Origin: a virus
Reading direction: 5' to 3' (one strand)
IMG/VR virus record: IMGVR_UViG_3300035698_006717
Coordinates: 1-64,000 of that record
Length of the DNA stretch: 64,000 bases
Part shown: piece after piece, positions 7,401 to 17,173 of the stretch
Numbering within the stretch: the stretch's first letter is position 1
Layout of the letters: each line of letters opens with the position of its first letter
Position numbers and translations under genes: made by a program
Notes under the pieces: model-generated
Seen by the model: only the letters and a program-made list of their open reading frames with translations
Database searches by the model: none
Told to the model about the DNA's origin: nothing

Positions 7401-10138
7401 AGAATTTAGAAGATCTGAAAAATAAAAGGCTGAAGGATGAGGATGCAGTATATGTTGCGCAAGTCCAAACTGTTGCTAATGTTGCTGTTGCTGTTGGAGG
7501 ATTTGCAAGAACTATATTTGAAGAAATAAGTGGTACGACAGATGAGCTTACTGGAAAGATATTGGATAGTGCACAAGGTTTTGTCTCTGCTATAGCAGAA
7601 GGCTCTAAAGGTGGAGTTGTAGGTGCTGTCATAGGTGCTGCTACTGCAGTTGTTGTTGAAAGTATCAAGGCTATAAAATTTAACATGGAATTTGCAGATA
7701 AAGCTCTGGCTGCTCAAAAAGCTGCCGCTCTTGCTGCTGCTCAAGACTTACGGGAACTTGGAGTTGCTACACAGAAATTGAATAGAGATTTTACTTCATT
7801 TGCATCAGATATATTAGGCTTAGGCTCTAGTGAGCAAAGCTCTAATGATGCAGTAGATATAGCAGGTGAGAAATATACAGAATCTTTCACAGCTATACCA
7901 GGATTTGAAGATTATGATATAGAGGGAGCTTTTGATGAGCTATTTTCAAATGCCAAGATAGATGAAAATGGATTGGGCACAGTTACAGGTATATTTGACT
8001 CACTGTTCAGTAAGCTGCTTGACCCAGCTTCATTAATTCCTGTGTCTGGAGGAAGCGGCCCTGCTACAAGCGCTGATGGTACTGTTATAGGAACAGGGGT
8101 GCAAGTATCTAGAGGTGATAATCCAAATGATATATATTTTGAGTCAGAGTTTTTAAGGAATATAACCAACCTACTTTCACAGGTTGCCCCAGATGATCAG
8201 CTTGGAGCAGCTACTGCATTCTCTGAATTTGCTGGTACATATCTGTTGAATTCATTCCGAACTGAATTATATGCTCCTATAAATGCTATCTCTTCTGATT
8301 GGTCTGTTACTACTGATGAATTTATAGATGCAGTAAGTACTATGAGAGGTAGTATTGAAACCCTGCCTAGTTTTGTAAGTGATCTTGGCCCTAATATACA
8401 AAATGCACTAGCTGGTGATTTTAAAGTCCTAGCAGATTTAGAGTTCAACAAGAAGAGAGATAGAGCAATAGAGGGTGGCAACACTGATGCTATTGAAGGA
8501 ATTTTTGATCAATATGAAAATAGCTTGCTTACTATCCTTAATAAATTTCCAAACGTAACAGGATCTACAAGACTTTCTATAAATGACTTATTGACTCAGC
8601 TGCCAGGTCAAGAGGCTGCTGCATTAGCAGCATCTTCAGTACCTGCAGAATCTCCATTAGATCTAAGTGAAGTAACTGCTGCTGCAGATAAAATAGTTGA
8701 TGCCTTTACTGATGGGTACATAACATGGGAGGAAGCTAATCAGAAATTAGGTATTCTGAGGGATGCTGTTGATCAACTACCTGCTGGTATGCAAAAAGAA
8801 TTTGATGATATGTTAGATAGTATGTCCCTACTGCTAAGGAAAAGTGTTGGCGATAGGTTAGCTGAAGCGCAGAGCATACAAGGTGATATATCAGGTGAGA
8901 CAGATACATATAATGAAGATCTTGCAGGAATTGCTGAGGATACTGCTGATGTTATAAAAACTTGGAATGACCTTTTAGATAAGAGATCTGATATAATTAG
9001 TAAGTTTGAATCTGATGCTGCCAAGCTAGAGACTGATTCTTCTGATAGAGTAAGCGCATTAGAAGCTGAGAAGGCTGCTATAGTCGGAGTATTTGATTTT
9101 AGCGAGACACAAAGTAAAAGGTCTAAGAGGTTTGCTGATGCTAGAGGAGTTGAAAATAAAATACTTGAAGAAATTATAACTACACAGCTAAAGCTAAGTG
9201 ACCTTACTGAAAAGTTTGAATCTGATCTTGAAAAAGTTGGAGAAAAGATTACTGACCTTAAAGTAGAATATGGAAGTATAGAAGGTGTATATGAGCACTT
9301 TGCCAGTATTAGGGCTACAAGGGAAGCAGAGTATGTTGACTTCCTAACTACTCAGATTAGTTTACTTGAAACACTATTAGGACACCAGTTAGACTTAGGG
9401 CCAAATCCTCAGAATAGTATGGGTAGTGATTCTGAACTAGGTTCTCATATAGCAGGTATGGATTTGTCTAATGAGTTTCCTGATGTTGGTGATGTTGATA
9501 CTGATGCTAAATTAGCAGCAGTAGATGCCTTAGATGAATCTATTAGTAAGATAGTAGGGCCAATTGATCCATATAGCGGTGGCGCTGGTGGTGATACTAC
9601 TGGTAGACCTGAACCTGGTCCAGAAGGTATAGCAACTGTTGATGCATTTGGCGAAGAAGTACCACGTGGTACACATGTCCCAAATTTTATCTCACAATCA
9701 TTAATACCAACCAGAACAGACTTTGGAGAGACTGATGCTGTTGGTGCTGTTGCTCCAGTGTTTGATTTTAGTCAGCCAACTCCATTCCCTACTAGCGGTA
9801 GTAGTGTTAATAGCATGATAGAGAATGAGATGAATAATATACCTGCTGCTAATGGATTTAGTGGGATTGTAAGCAAGCCTACTCGGTTCCTAGCTGGTGA
9901 AGGTAGATTTCCTGAGATGGTGAATATAGATCCTTTAGATGGTATTCATGATTCTGCTCAAGGGTTAGGTAAAGGTGCAGGTACTACAATTGTACAAAAT
10001 GTTAACTTAGATTTAAGAGGGGCATACGGAGTAGACAATCCTGATATTGCTCAGAAGGTATGGAATAGAGTTTGGGAACCTGCAAGAAGAAGAACAATCA
10101 ATAGAGTTCTTAATGTCAGAGGTAAGGTAACAAGATGA
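4478..10138 (+). CDS. Tape measure protein
   Basis: 1886 residues. The N-terminal 350 residues match the TMP family core: helical, with the stretch around residues 95-125 (GQSTIFGATKAAEGLLVLS) and Gly/Ala-rich helices holding many Thr, Ser and Lys. Hydrophobic segments occur at about residues 387-470 and 990-1067, as expected for the part that can insert into the host envelope during DNA entry. The middle and late parts are long charged coiled coils (roughly 500-700, 850-990 and 1450-1620). The C-terminal 60 residues are basic. It spans the tail lumen and sets tail length: at about 0.15 nm per helical residue this predicts a tail near 280 nm. Its stop overlaps the next start (ATGA). Confidence 0.93.
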   Translation: MAQVTVGTILAKLVLDQTQFKAALGGAGAATKQMGGSLNRLSNGFQGMSTELFRASAVLTGMSAGLIALNKSIATVALGYNKNMTIIKAVTDASGEEMERMGMIAREMGQSTIFGATKAAEGLLVLSRMGLKASQSMQVLSPAMKLAQGQQSDMTATTELLVQQLKAFGKETDSADSFANVLAATSSKTAADLTKLSTALSFAGPIAKLAGLSFEEVNATLGLMFNAGIKASRAGTSLRFAIAALLGATSKSAKALGRLGLTVKDVNPNLNSMEDILKTLATRLEGTSEKAQIIFDIFGKRAAPAMGAVLNAVLKNADAFSDLETSITGTNEVQRQFAEQQNSFFGQVNLLKTSLEGLAIEFGEVLLPTFQKGIEILKVLIKSFKEMPDFVKKAIAGFVVFATVGTTLLAALTALAFSISTLIGLATTLGPYLAGIALALGTSLGPITLVVGAIGLLTAGLIAFNVAAGIQKEKTEALAESVGSLNDSYVKAASALEAAEKKRFNARGYDQIIAAEKELDKARKDARTALDQLVTKHPQVIASYDMMTGEIDLNAEAIRNLTAARKASVLEEQDFYEVVKKNLENEISQMKSIIKLSGEKRSRAKQTQEEKEFTLEDRTRDKDIGGPAMGMAWDAAKRDTKEAKEEYENINTVYTESVAKLRSLQKELAGLKDPTESASMVSGELSEEIDGLGDKSEKTITRLTSLIDKIRDLEVELKQASEQSDIDFGLINADDFSKSLAKLDEKFGNQLESFQKKATKAGDRLAKALQGRDEDGKIINQKDVDEATAALADVTSEMTAFKDNQSVLVDAMKEKLITDYFDEIEAKSLDTQAVIESTNASLATDLETRMAGELVAIKLRHAAEVKQIKERIKLQMLYIKTASVNPDTDPRVSAMLKEQLIALEAEQAALEMENAAEVSEFKINSANTVNKIIDDGILKHHKSRVDNEKAVLKETKRQISALEEARDSGVKIDLKNLEDLKNKRLKDEDAVYVAQVQTVANVAVAVGGFARTIFEEISGTTDELTGKILDSAQGFVSAIAEGSKGGVVGAVIGAATAVVVESIKAIKFNMEFADKALAAQKAAALAAAQDLRELGVATQKLNRDFTSFASDILGLGSSEQSSNDAVDIAGEKYTESFTAIPGFEDYDIEGAFDELFSNAKIDENGLGTVTGIFDSLFSKLLDPASLIPVSGGSGPATSADGTVIGTGVQVSRGDNPNDIYFESEFLRNITNLLSQVAPDDQLGAATAFSEFAGTYLLNSFRTELYAPINAISSDWSVTTDEFIDAVSTMRGSIETLPSFVSDLGPNIQNALAGDFKVLADLEFNKKRDRAIEGGNTDAIEGIFDQYENSLLTILNKFPNVTGSTRLSINDLLTQLPGQEAAALAASSVPAESPLDLSEVTAAADKIVDAFTDGYITWEEANQKLGILRDAVDQLPAGMQKEFDDMLDSMSLLLRKSVGDRLAEAQSIQGDISGETDTYNEDLAGIAEDTADVIKTWNDLLDKRSDIISKFESDAAKLETDSSDRVSALEAEKAAIVGVFDFSETQSKRSKRFADARGVENKILEEIITTQLKLSDLTEKFESDLEKVGEKITDLKVEYGSIEGVYEHFASIRATREAEYVDFLTTQISLLETLLGHQLDLGPNPQNSMGSDSELGSHIAGMDLSNEFPDVGDVDTDAKLAAVDALDESISKIVGPIDPYSGGAGGDTTGRPEPGPEGIATVDAFGEEVPRGTHVPNFISQSLIPTRTDFGETDAVGAVAPVFDFSQPTPFPTSGSSVNSMIENEMNNIPAANGFSGIVSKPTRFLAGEGRFPEMVNIDPLDGIHDSAQGLGKGAGTTIVQNVNLDLRGAYGVDNPDIAQKVWNRVWEPARRRTINRVLNVRGKVTR

Positions 10139-13100
10139 GCAAATTAGTTGCAAATTCAGATACCGTAAAGAGACTTGGTATAACAGGAATTGGTACAGAT
10201 GCAATAGGGCATAAGCTGTTATTGTTTGAACAGCTTGATGCTAAGATATTGCAATACAAACCTAATACTGGAAGTGGTGGCACCTACTATATAGAAGGTG
10301 ATGTTACCAGTTTCATATCGGACTATGATTCTTTTTGGGTCAGCAGTAGAAAGTCTGGAGATTTTAATGTAGTGGCAAAAGACTCTGCATCATATGACTC
10401 AGATAAATTATGGACTGAGCTAGTTCTATCTAGTACTGCTGAAGATAGCTCTACATTCAATACAGATATATCTGATGTTGGCGCTTACTTATGTGGGCGT
10501 ACTGATGTGACAGATCTTATTAAGGAAACATCTGAAATATCTAATCAGCTTGTTGAAGATGGATCACTAGGTAACTCTGTAGCAGCTCAGTATGGGTTCT
10601 CTTTATATGATACAGATAGGGTATACTTTGATAAGATTAATAGAAGTGGTAAATTGTATCCTAAAGATTCAATAACTGAATTGATGTCAGTAGCTTCTGA
10701 ATCTGAATACTCTCCTCAATCTGGAGTATATGAAACTTTCCTTAAGGTTGCAAACCTCACAAAATACTATACAGGTACTGATTTTGAGTATGGATATGTG
10801 GAGTTCTTAACTGGAGTGGCCGCTGGCAGTAAATCTCTTATCATAGGCAGTAACGGTTACAATTTGAAGGTACTAGGGCACCTTGCCAAGGACTTTAAAA
10901 ATGTTAGCGAGTATTCCCTACCTATTAGGGCCAAAGATCGTGTACGTGTGTTCAAATCGCCTACATATTGGTTCAGATTAGACTTATGGCATAGAGATTA
11001 CTTATCAGAGAAGTTACAGGTTGTTACAGGTAAACTTGATCTAGAAAGTGTATCCACTAATGATAAGGAACGTATAGTATCTGTTACAGGATATGGTACT
11101 GTAAAAGATATGATGAATAAGGATCTGTCAGATATAAACTTTGATGCAGGTTTGAACCTTCCTAGGCTTCAAGAAGTCAAGGCTTTGTATATAGATAAGT
11201 GTGCTAACAGATCTCTGAAGGTTATACAGAGGTCTGAAGTTGATCCAAATCCTCTTGCTTCTGTAAATGTTATGCAGGTAGGGTATGATGTTGACCCAGG
11301 ATGGCACTTTTTAGATTACAATCCTCAAGATAATATGTTTAGGTTTGATCTTGGTATATGGTTTGTTGCAATAGATGAAGGTAGCTTTGAGAAATCTACT
11401 AATTCTATATTTATCATAAGTAGGGATAATTCTTATGTTGCTGATGGATATGATTACCCAGCAGTATTGCCTGACCACACTCTTGAGTCTAACACTAATG
11501 AAGAGAATGTTAAGATTGAGAGGAAGTGGCACGGCAAGTGGTGTTCATTTACTATAGATGTGAAAGAAGATTTTTATGTTGGAGCTTCTCAATCTGATAG
11601 GCTTAAATTAGGAACAACTCACTTTAAGAAGTTTTCAGAACTACCTAGTGAGCCTTTCAGACTTATGTTTCGTGTAACTGAAGATAGGACTATAGCAGAC
11701 CAGACTGTTTTTTCATATTCTTATGATCACGGTGAATCTGTAGTTCCTAACCTGTTCTTTGATTATATATATGAACCTGGATCTGGAGCACAATATGATC
11801 GTGATTTGACTTATGATTTAGGTATGGAAGCTATGATGGATAGGAATACTGCTGACTCACTACCTTGGTATGACTCTGCAGGTGGAACTATGATGCAATT
11901 CTGGTGCTTCAATAAGTTTAATGGCATTATGCTTAGATTCCGTAATGATGATTACACATATAACTCTCAGACACTTAGAGCATTACAGCATACTATGTTA
12001 TTCCATACTAATGGATTAGGTCAAGAATTTGATGATGTTGGTTCAAATGTGAACCCTAGATTTAATGGAGGGTATTGTATTAGTTCTCCTGCTGCCAAGG
12101 ATACTTTAAGGTTAGAGACTTTTGATGATGATGCATCTCAGATAGTTGATGCTGATAACTTTTTAGATTTATGGCTACTTTCTACTAATGGTAGTAATTT
12201 TGGAGAGATACGCCAGATTGATACAGCATCAGAGCATACTGACAAAAGTCAGTTTGATCTTACTTTGAAATCTGGATTCAGTAACAATATAGCACAGTAT
12301 GATAAATTTACAGTAGTAAAGAAAAGCCAGAGTATTCGTGTTATAGATTTGTTTGATATATTTAAGGATGGCGAGTCTCCTGATGTATTAGCAGAAGAGC
12401 ACGGTGGCAATATTGCATCTGATACTTTTACAGATATAAGAGCTACCAATATAGATAATGTGTTATACTCTGATGTTGTAATTAAACCAGATAGCAAACT
12501 TCACATAGGCCATAGACACAAGTTCAGTTCGTTCATTGTAATGCTTGATACAAATACAACTCCTCTAAATGTTGACTATGCAGATATTGCTTGGCAGCTT
12601 AGAGAAGATTCTATAGAGGTAGAGTATTGGAATGGTTCAGCTTGGTCAAAGGCTTCTAATGTAGTAGTAGTACCCACTTCTGTTTCAAATATTGATGATA
12701 CTTCCTCTACAGTATATGACCAAGATGATAAGATAAAGATTAAGGTTCTGTTTGATGCAGATGCTTGGAATACTGGATCATATGATTATACAGATTATGC
12801 TGCTGGTGATTCTCCTTCTGATATAAATGAAGATGATCAATTTGTTGTTAGGGTTAGGCTTTCTAATTCTATGCCAGTAATATTAGACTATGTATGCTTG
12901 AGTGATTCACAAGAACTTAATGCGGCTATTGTATGGGATAATTTAGATGCTTGGCGCCCTACCGCAGTCAATACTGAGAATGGAGCAGTACTTGTTAATA
13001 ATTTAAATGAGATAGATGCTAATTTTATAGCATACGGTATATTCTTGAGAGCATTTGAGTCTCGTTCTGATTTGATATCTGCAAGACCTATAGAAAAACT

Positions 13101-16100
13101 TGTTGGATCTTTAGGGGATACCCTATATGCAGTAATTGATCCAAATAATATTGATCCAAATAATAGTACAGATTTACTTGTGTGCAATCCAGATAATAGA
13201 AACAATATTAGTTCAATTCCAGTCAATATAAATTACCACCACTTAATGAGCCAGATACTGGATGATTCAGGATTCAAATATAATAAATTAATCAAAAGCC
13301 AACTAGACCAGTATAATGATTTTGATGTCAACTCTGTAAATCTAATAGGTTCTAATTATGATGGAGCACTTCCTGTTAGAGTAGGCTGGGATAATGCACT
13401 TGTAGGAATTGACTTATCTGATCAAGCCTTCTCTGGTTCTTATCAGCATATATGTACTATAAGAGATAATGGAGAGTATAAGTCTTTTGCTGTACATGCT
13501 GATCTTGGCGGTATAGATATGTGGACTTCTACTGATCTGAAGAGTTGGACTAATCAAGGAGATGTTGTTGCTAATATTGGTGACTATAATATCATAGCAG
13601 TAGATGTAGTAAAGAATAAGAATGATCCTACATATGCCTTTTATCTAACTGCAGCAGATACTGCTGGTGTTAATAGGTACAAGATATTTGTCAAGACTAC
13701 TACTGATGAGACTACTGTAGATATTTCAACCTCTACTGAGATAATTGATCTTACAACTAAGAATGCTGGATCAGTATCAGTACTCAACATAAAAGGTCTA
13801 ACAACTGATTCTACTACTTGCAGAAGAATAATGTGGGTAACTGTTTATGATGGAGTTGCAGTAGATGGAAGTAATATTCCTACTGATGGAGCAGATATAC
13901 ATTTCTATCAGAATCTGAATGCAGCTATTACAGGAACGTATACGGCTAGTGGCGCTGCAACTGGTGGCGGTGGACTCAATCCTTCCTTTATAAAGGGCAA
14001 CTATGCTATAAATGTTGGGGATGATACTGACAATACTGACAATATGCATTTTGAAGTAGTATTCATAGAAGGCACTTCTGCCACTGAATTATATAAGTTG
14101 ATTGCTAATTATGGTGACAATGAATTAACTGGAACTTGGGATGGGCCTTATCCAGTAACATCTGAAGCATTCTTGGAAGGATTTTCTGTAATAAAAGATT
14201 CTACCATATACAACTTAAGGGACATAGCCGCTAAAGATGCATTCACCATGATACCCCCGACAATTGACGCATTTATCATGATAGGGTTGGGGAGTGGAAC
14301 TAATACACCTGAGATCAAGGCTATAGACCTAAAAGTTACAGATCATAGTTCGGCATATCTTAAAAGTGTCAAAGCTGAACTTAATGGATATGATTGGTTC
14401 CTATCTAACAATTATGATATTGAGCTGAATAGTAATACAAATCCTGCCAACTTATTCCTAGGATTCTCAAAGAAGTTTAGCAAGCTAGAAGCAATTACCT
14501 CTGACGTCAAATATAGCGACAAGCTAAAGCTAGAGTATTGGGATGGTTCAGCTTGGCAAGAATTTGATAATATATATCAGTTAAGAGAGACTATTACTGA
14601 TAGTGAGATATGGCCTTTGTTTGGGTGCTATTGGGATATACCTATTGATTGGAAATCTGATGATATCAGTAATGTTGATGATTTTGCATATTACGATTTA
14701 GATGTTAATGCTCAATCTCTATATTGGATCAAGGTTAGCTTATCTGACAGCTATGCTGCTGACTCTGCAGTTAATGTGAGAGGGTTTAAGAATTGTTACA
14801 CAAACTTATTCTTGACAAAAGATAGGAATCTTTATGTAATGGAGAATTGGTCTTATGTAAGGAATGTATACACATTCCCTAATGAAATAGATAAGGCGAT
14901 GAAGATTGATAGTATATCATATGATGAGGCTGCTAATTTAGTCCTTGTGAATCTTGTGCAAAAAGGTGTATATAAATATCTGATTGATCAGACTTATGTA
15001 TTTGATGTATATGGTAGACATCAGCAAAAGACTCCTATATGGGACTTAGGAGATATGCACATTACTCTAAAAGATACTCCTGAGTCTATCTATAGAGTAG
15101 GGCACGAGAATCAGGTTGACGCTACAACTGGTTCAGGATTTGAGAATTTTATGGTTAATGTTATTGGCGGTTTGAGTGATGCTTTAATTGAAGATTATTA
15201 TAGAGATGGTACTTTTTCAGGATTTGCCAAGGTAGGATATAATGTGCCAATTCCTAAACCTCAGTTCATTCGTAAGTTTTCAGCTAGGAATACTGATTGG
15301 GATTTGACAGGAGCATTTTGGGAAACAATATTCTTGAATAACATATACATATTCAAGACTCTATCTGCTTCCTCTTCACCCGCATCATTAGCCACTTATG
15401 TCATAGCTTCTCTGACTAATAGCGGATTGCTGAATGAAGAACTTGTTAACGCTCCATATAGGAAGGTGTTGCCAGGATTCTATTCACTTCTTGAGAGATC
15501 GCTGATGGGGCTTAATCTTAAGTATCATGTTCTTATAACTGATGTAATAGATGATGCGCCAATAGCTCCTGTTGAGGATGAGGATTATCTTGTAAGCCTT
15601 TATGCTTCTTCTGACTGGAGTTCGGTATTTGTTGGCAAGGTTAATGAGATTGCAACTTACAAGCCTGATACTCCTGAACAGTGGAGTATTTCTAAGCCAT
15701 CTGAAGGTACTATTATATTCATAGAATCTGACCAAGTATATAAGTGGTGGGACGGTCAAGAGTGGAGATCGTATGAGACAGATATAATCTGGCCTGGCAG
15801 AGAGGACATTGCTAATGAAGATGGCATAGGTCTAGAATTCACTATGGGGCAAACTGGAGTGAAGACTAAGCACTTTAGGAATCGTGATAGTAAGCCAACA
15901 AGGTTCTTGAACAATAATGTAAACCAGAGTTTTGATGATAAGATTGTATCAAGTTATCGGCACATTCCTATGGGAGTTGCAGATAGTACGGTTTTTGGGC
16001 ATCAAGATACAGGATGGTTCCCTAAGAATCTAAAGCCTACTTGTTCAGCAGATATGCCTGACCTTGCTTCGCTTAAGGATTCTAATGGGTTTACGGATGA

Positions 16101-17172
16101 TCGTAGAATATTGGAACCAAGTTCACCTGCTATGGTATTTGGATCTTATGAGTTCTTAGATGTTGAGTTAGGTGATTCTATTGAAAGAGAGGAGGCTGCT
16201 ACTGATGATGTCAACCCTTATGGTAATATGTCTATTAATGTATTCAAGCAGCAAGGTAGAGTAGCTAATTGGTTACATGCCTTATACTACGATGGTGCTG
16301 GTACTACATATACTGAGATAACAGATGATATGAATTATAAGGATTCTGGTAATAGTTATGATATGGATCATGCTGATGATGCTATATACCTTTGCCTTGA
16401 TAAGAAGTTCTTTTCTATAATGTTAGGTTCAAATTCAGATTTTATTACAGAACTTAAGTCTTTCGCTTATCTTGATACTACTGGTGGATGGACTGGTCTG
16501 ACTGTTGGCAATAATTCATATGGCAATTACAATACAAAAGATAATACTGATTCTGATCTATGGATGAAAAAAGTATTAGGTTCAAGTTACTATTGGGATC
16601 AATTTCTTAGGGATTGGGATCAAGAGACATTTCAGAGTGTGACTGGATATTGGATCAGAATAAAAGGTAGCGCTGCTGCTGGTAGTAAAATATTCTGGTC
16701 AGTAGTTAATGGATATACTATCTTTGACTCTATGAGATGGTGGCAGGATTATTCTACAGAGATTACTTCCACACTTGCTCCTACAATTATCGGTATAGCA
16801 GATGCAGACAAAAGATATTTTGATACGTTTGTTCCTATATCAATTGACTATGATGTATTCAGCAAAAGAGTTACTGGGTGTTTATGGAACTTCAATACTG
16901 ATCAGTACTATCCATTCTCAATACAATTTGACTCTACTAAATTGAAGACTGCAACTGATAATTATTGGAGTTGGGAGCTTAGTAAAATAAACATTATAGA
17001 TAGCGCCGCCTATAACTATTTTTATAAGGTACAAAGTATTAAGAGTACATCGCCTGTTGATAGCAAGGCCATACTAATTGATGATAGTAAGCCTGAGTCT
17101 ATAGCATATATGGCGAACATTAAGAATTTTGATTCTGGTGATGATCTATTTAATTTCCAGTTAGGTTCATAA
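10135..17172 (+). CDS. Giant tail-tip / baseplate structural protein
   Basis: 2345 residues, one of the longest genes here, starting inside the stop of the tape measure gene. It is overwhelmingly beta, rich in Asp, Asn, Tyr and Trp, with no Walker or catalytic motif that I can identify. A beta domain recurs: VEYWNGSAW near residue 830, LEYWDGSAW near 1466, and a diverged form ending in YWIRIKGS near 2171. Each is followed by a strand of the type (Y/F)(W/V)(I/V)(K/R)VxLS. Position directly after the tape measure gene suggests a distal tail or central tip protein with carbohydrate-binding-like modules for host recognition. A receptor-binding role is inference. Confidence 0.7.
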   Translation: MSKLVANSDTVKRLGITGIGTDAIGHKLLLFEQLDAKILQYKPNTGSGGTYYIEGDVTSFISDYDSFWVSSRKSGDFNVVAKDSASYDSDKLWTELVLSSTAEDSSTFNTDISDVGAYLCGRTDVTDLIKETSEISNQLVEDGSLGNSVAAQYGFSLYDTDRVYFDKINRSGKLYPKDSITELMSVASESEYSPQSGVYETFLKVANLTKYYTGTDFEYGYVEFLTGVAAGSKSLIIGSNGYNLKVLGHLAKDFKNVSEYSLPIRAKDRVRVFKSPTYWFRLDLWHRDYLSEKLQVVTGKLDLESVSTNDKERIVSVTGYGTVKDMMNKDLSDINFDAGLNLPRLQEVKALYIDKCANRSLKVIQRSEVDPNPLASVNVMQVGYDVDPGWHFLDYNPQDNMFRFDLGIWFVAIDEGSFEKSTNSIFIISRDNSYVADGYDYPAVLPDHTLESNTNEENVKIERKWHGKWCSFTIDVKEDFYVGASQSDRLKLGTTHFKKFSELPSEPFRLMFRVTEDRTIADQTVFSYSYDHGESVVPNLFFDYIYEPGSGAQYDRDLTYDLGMEAMMDRNTADSLPWYDSAGGTMMQFWCFNKFNGIMLRFRNDDYTYNSQTLRALQHTMLFHTNGLGQEFDDVGSNVNPRFNGGYCISSPAAKDTLRLETFDDDASQIVDADNFLDLWLLSTNGSNFGEIRQIDTASEHTDKSQFDLTLKSGFSNNIAQYDKFTVVKKSQSIRVIDLFDIFKDGESPDVLAEEHGGNIASDTFTDIRATNIDNVLYSDVVIKPDSKLHIGHRHKFSSFIVMLDTNTTPLNVDYADIAWQLREDSIEVEYWNGSAWSKASNVVVVPTSVSNIDDTSSTVYDQDDKIKIKVLFDADAWNTGSYDYTDYAAGDSPSDINEDDQFVVRVRLSNSMPVILDYVCLSDSQELNAAIVWDNLDAWRPTAVNTENGAVLVNNLNEIDANFIAYGIFLRAFESRSDLISARPIEKLVGSLGDTLYAVIDPNNIDPNNSTDLLVCNPDNRNNISSIPVNINYHHLMSQILDDSGFKYNKLIKSQLDQYNDFDVNSVNLIGSNYDGALPVRVGWDNALVGIDLSDQAFSGSYQHICTIRDNGEYKSFAVHADLGGIDMWTSTDLKSWTNQGDVVANIGDYNIIAVDVVKNKNDPTYAFYLTAADTAGVNRYKIFVKTTTDETTVDISTSTEIIDLTTKNAGSVSVLNIKGLTTDSTTCRRIMWVTVYDGVAVDGSNIPTDGADIHFYQNLNAAITGTYTASGAATGGGGLNPSFIKGNYAINVGDDTDNTDNMHFEVVFIEGTSATELYKLIANYGDNELTGTWDGPYPVTSEAFLEGFSVIKDSTIYNLRDIAAKDAFTMIPPTIDAFIMIGLGSGTNTPEIKAIDLKVTDHSSAYLKSVKAELNGYDWFLSNNYDIELNSNTNPANLFLGFSKKFSKLEAITSDVKYSDKLKLEYWDGSAWQEFDNIYQLRETITDSEIWPLFGCYWDIPIDWKSDDISNVDDFAYYDLDVNAQSLYWIKVSLSDSYAADSAVNVRGFKNCYTNLFLTKDRNLYVMENWSYVRNVYTFPNEIDKAMKIDSISYDEAANLVLVNLVQKGVYKYLIDQTYVFDVYGRHQQKTPIWDLGDMHITLKDTPESIYRVGHENQVDATTGSGFENFMVNVIGGLSDALIEDYYRDGTFSGFAKVGYNVPIPKPQFIRKFSARNTDWDLTGAFWETIFLNNIYIFKTLSASSSPASLATYVIASLTNSGLLNEELVNAPYRKVLPGFYSLLERSLMGLNLKYHVLITDVIDDAPIAPVEDEDYLVSLYASSDWSSVFVGKVNEIATYKPDTPEQWSISKPSEGTIIFIESDQVYKWWDGQEWRSYETDIIWPGREDIANEDGIGLEFTMGQTGVKTKHFRNRDSKPTRFLNNNVNQSFDDKIVSSYRHIPMGVADSTVFGHQDTGWFPKNLKPTCSADMPDLASLKDSNGFTDDRRILEPSSPAMVFGSYEFLDVELGDSIEREEAATDDVNPYGNMSINVFKQQGRVANWLHALYYDGAGTTYTEITDDMNYKDSGNSYDMDHADDAIYLCLDKKFFSIMLGSNSDFITELKSFAYLDTTGGWTGLTVGNNSYGNYNTKDNTDSDLWMKKVLGSSYYWDQFLRDWDQETFQSVTGYWIRIKGSAAAGSKIFWSVVNGYTIFDSMRWWQDYSTEITSTLAPTIIGIADADKRYFDTFVPISIDYDVFSKRVTGCLWNFNTDQYYPFSIQFDSTKLKTATDNYWSWELSKINIIDSAAYNYFYKVQSIKSTSPVDSKAILIDDSKPESIAYMANIKNFDSGDDLFNFQLGS

Positions 17173-17173
17173 T

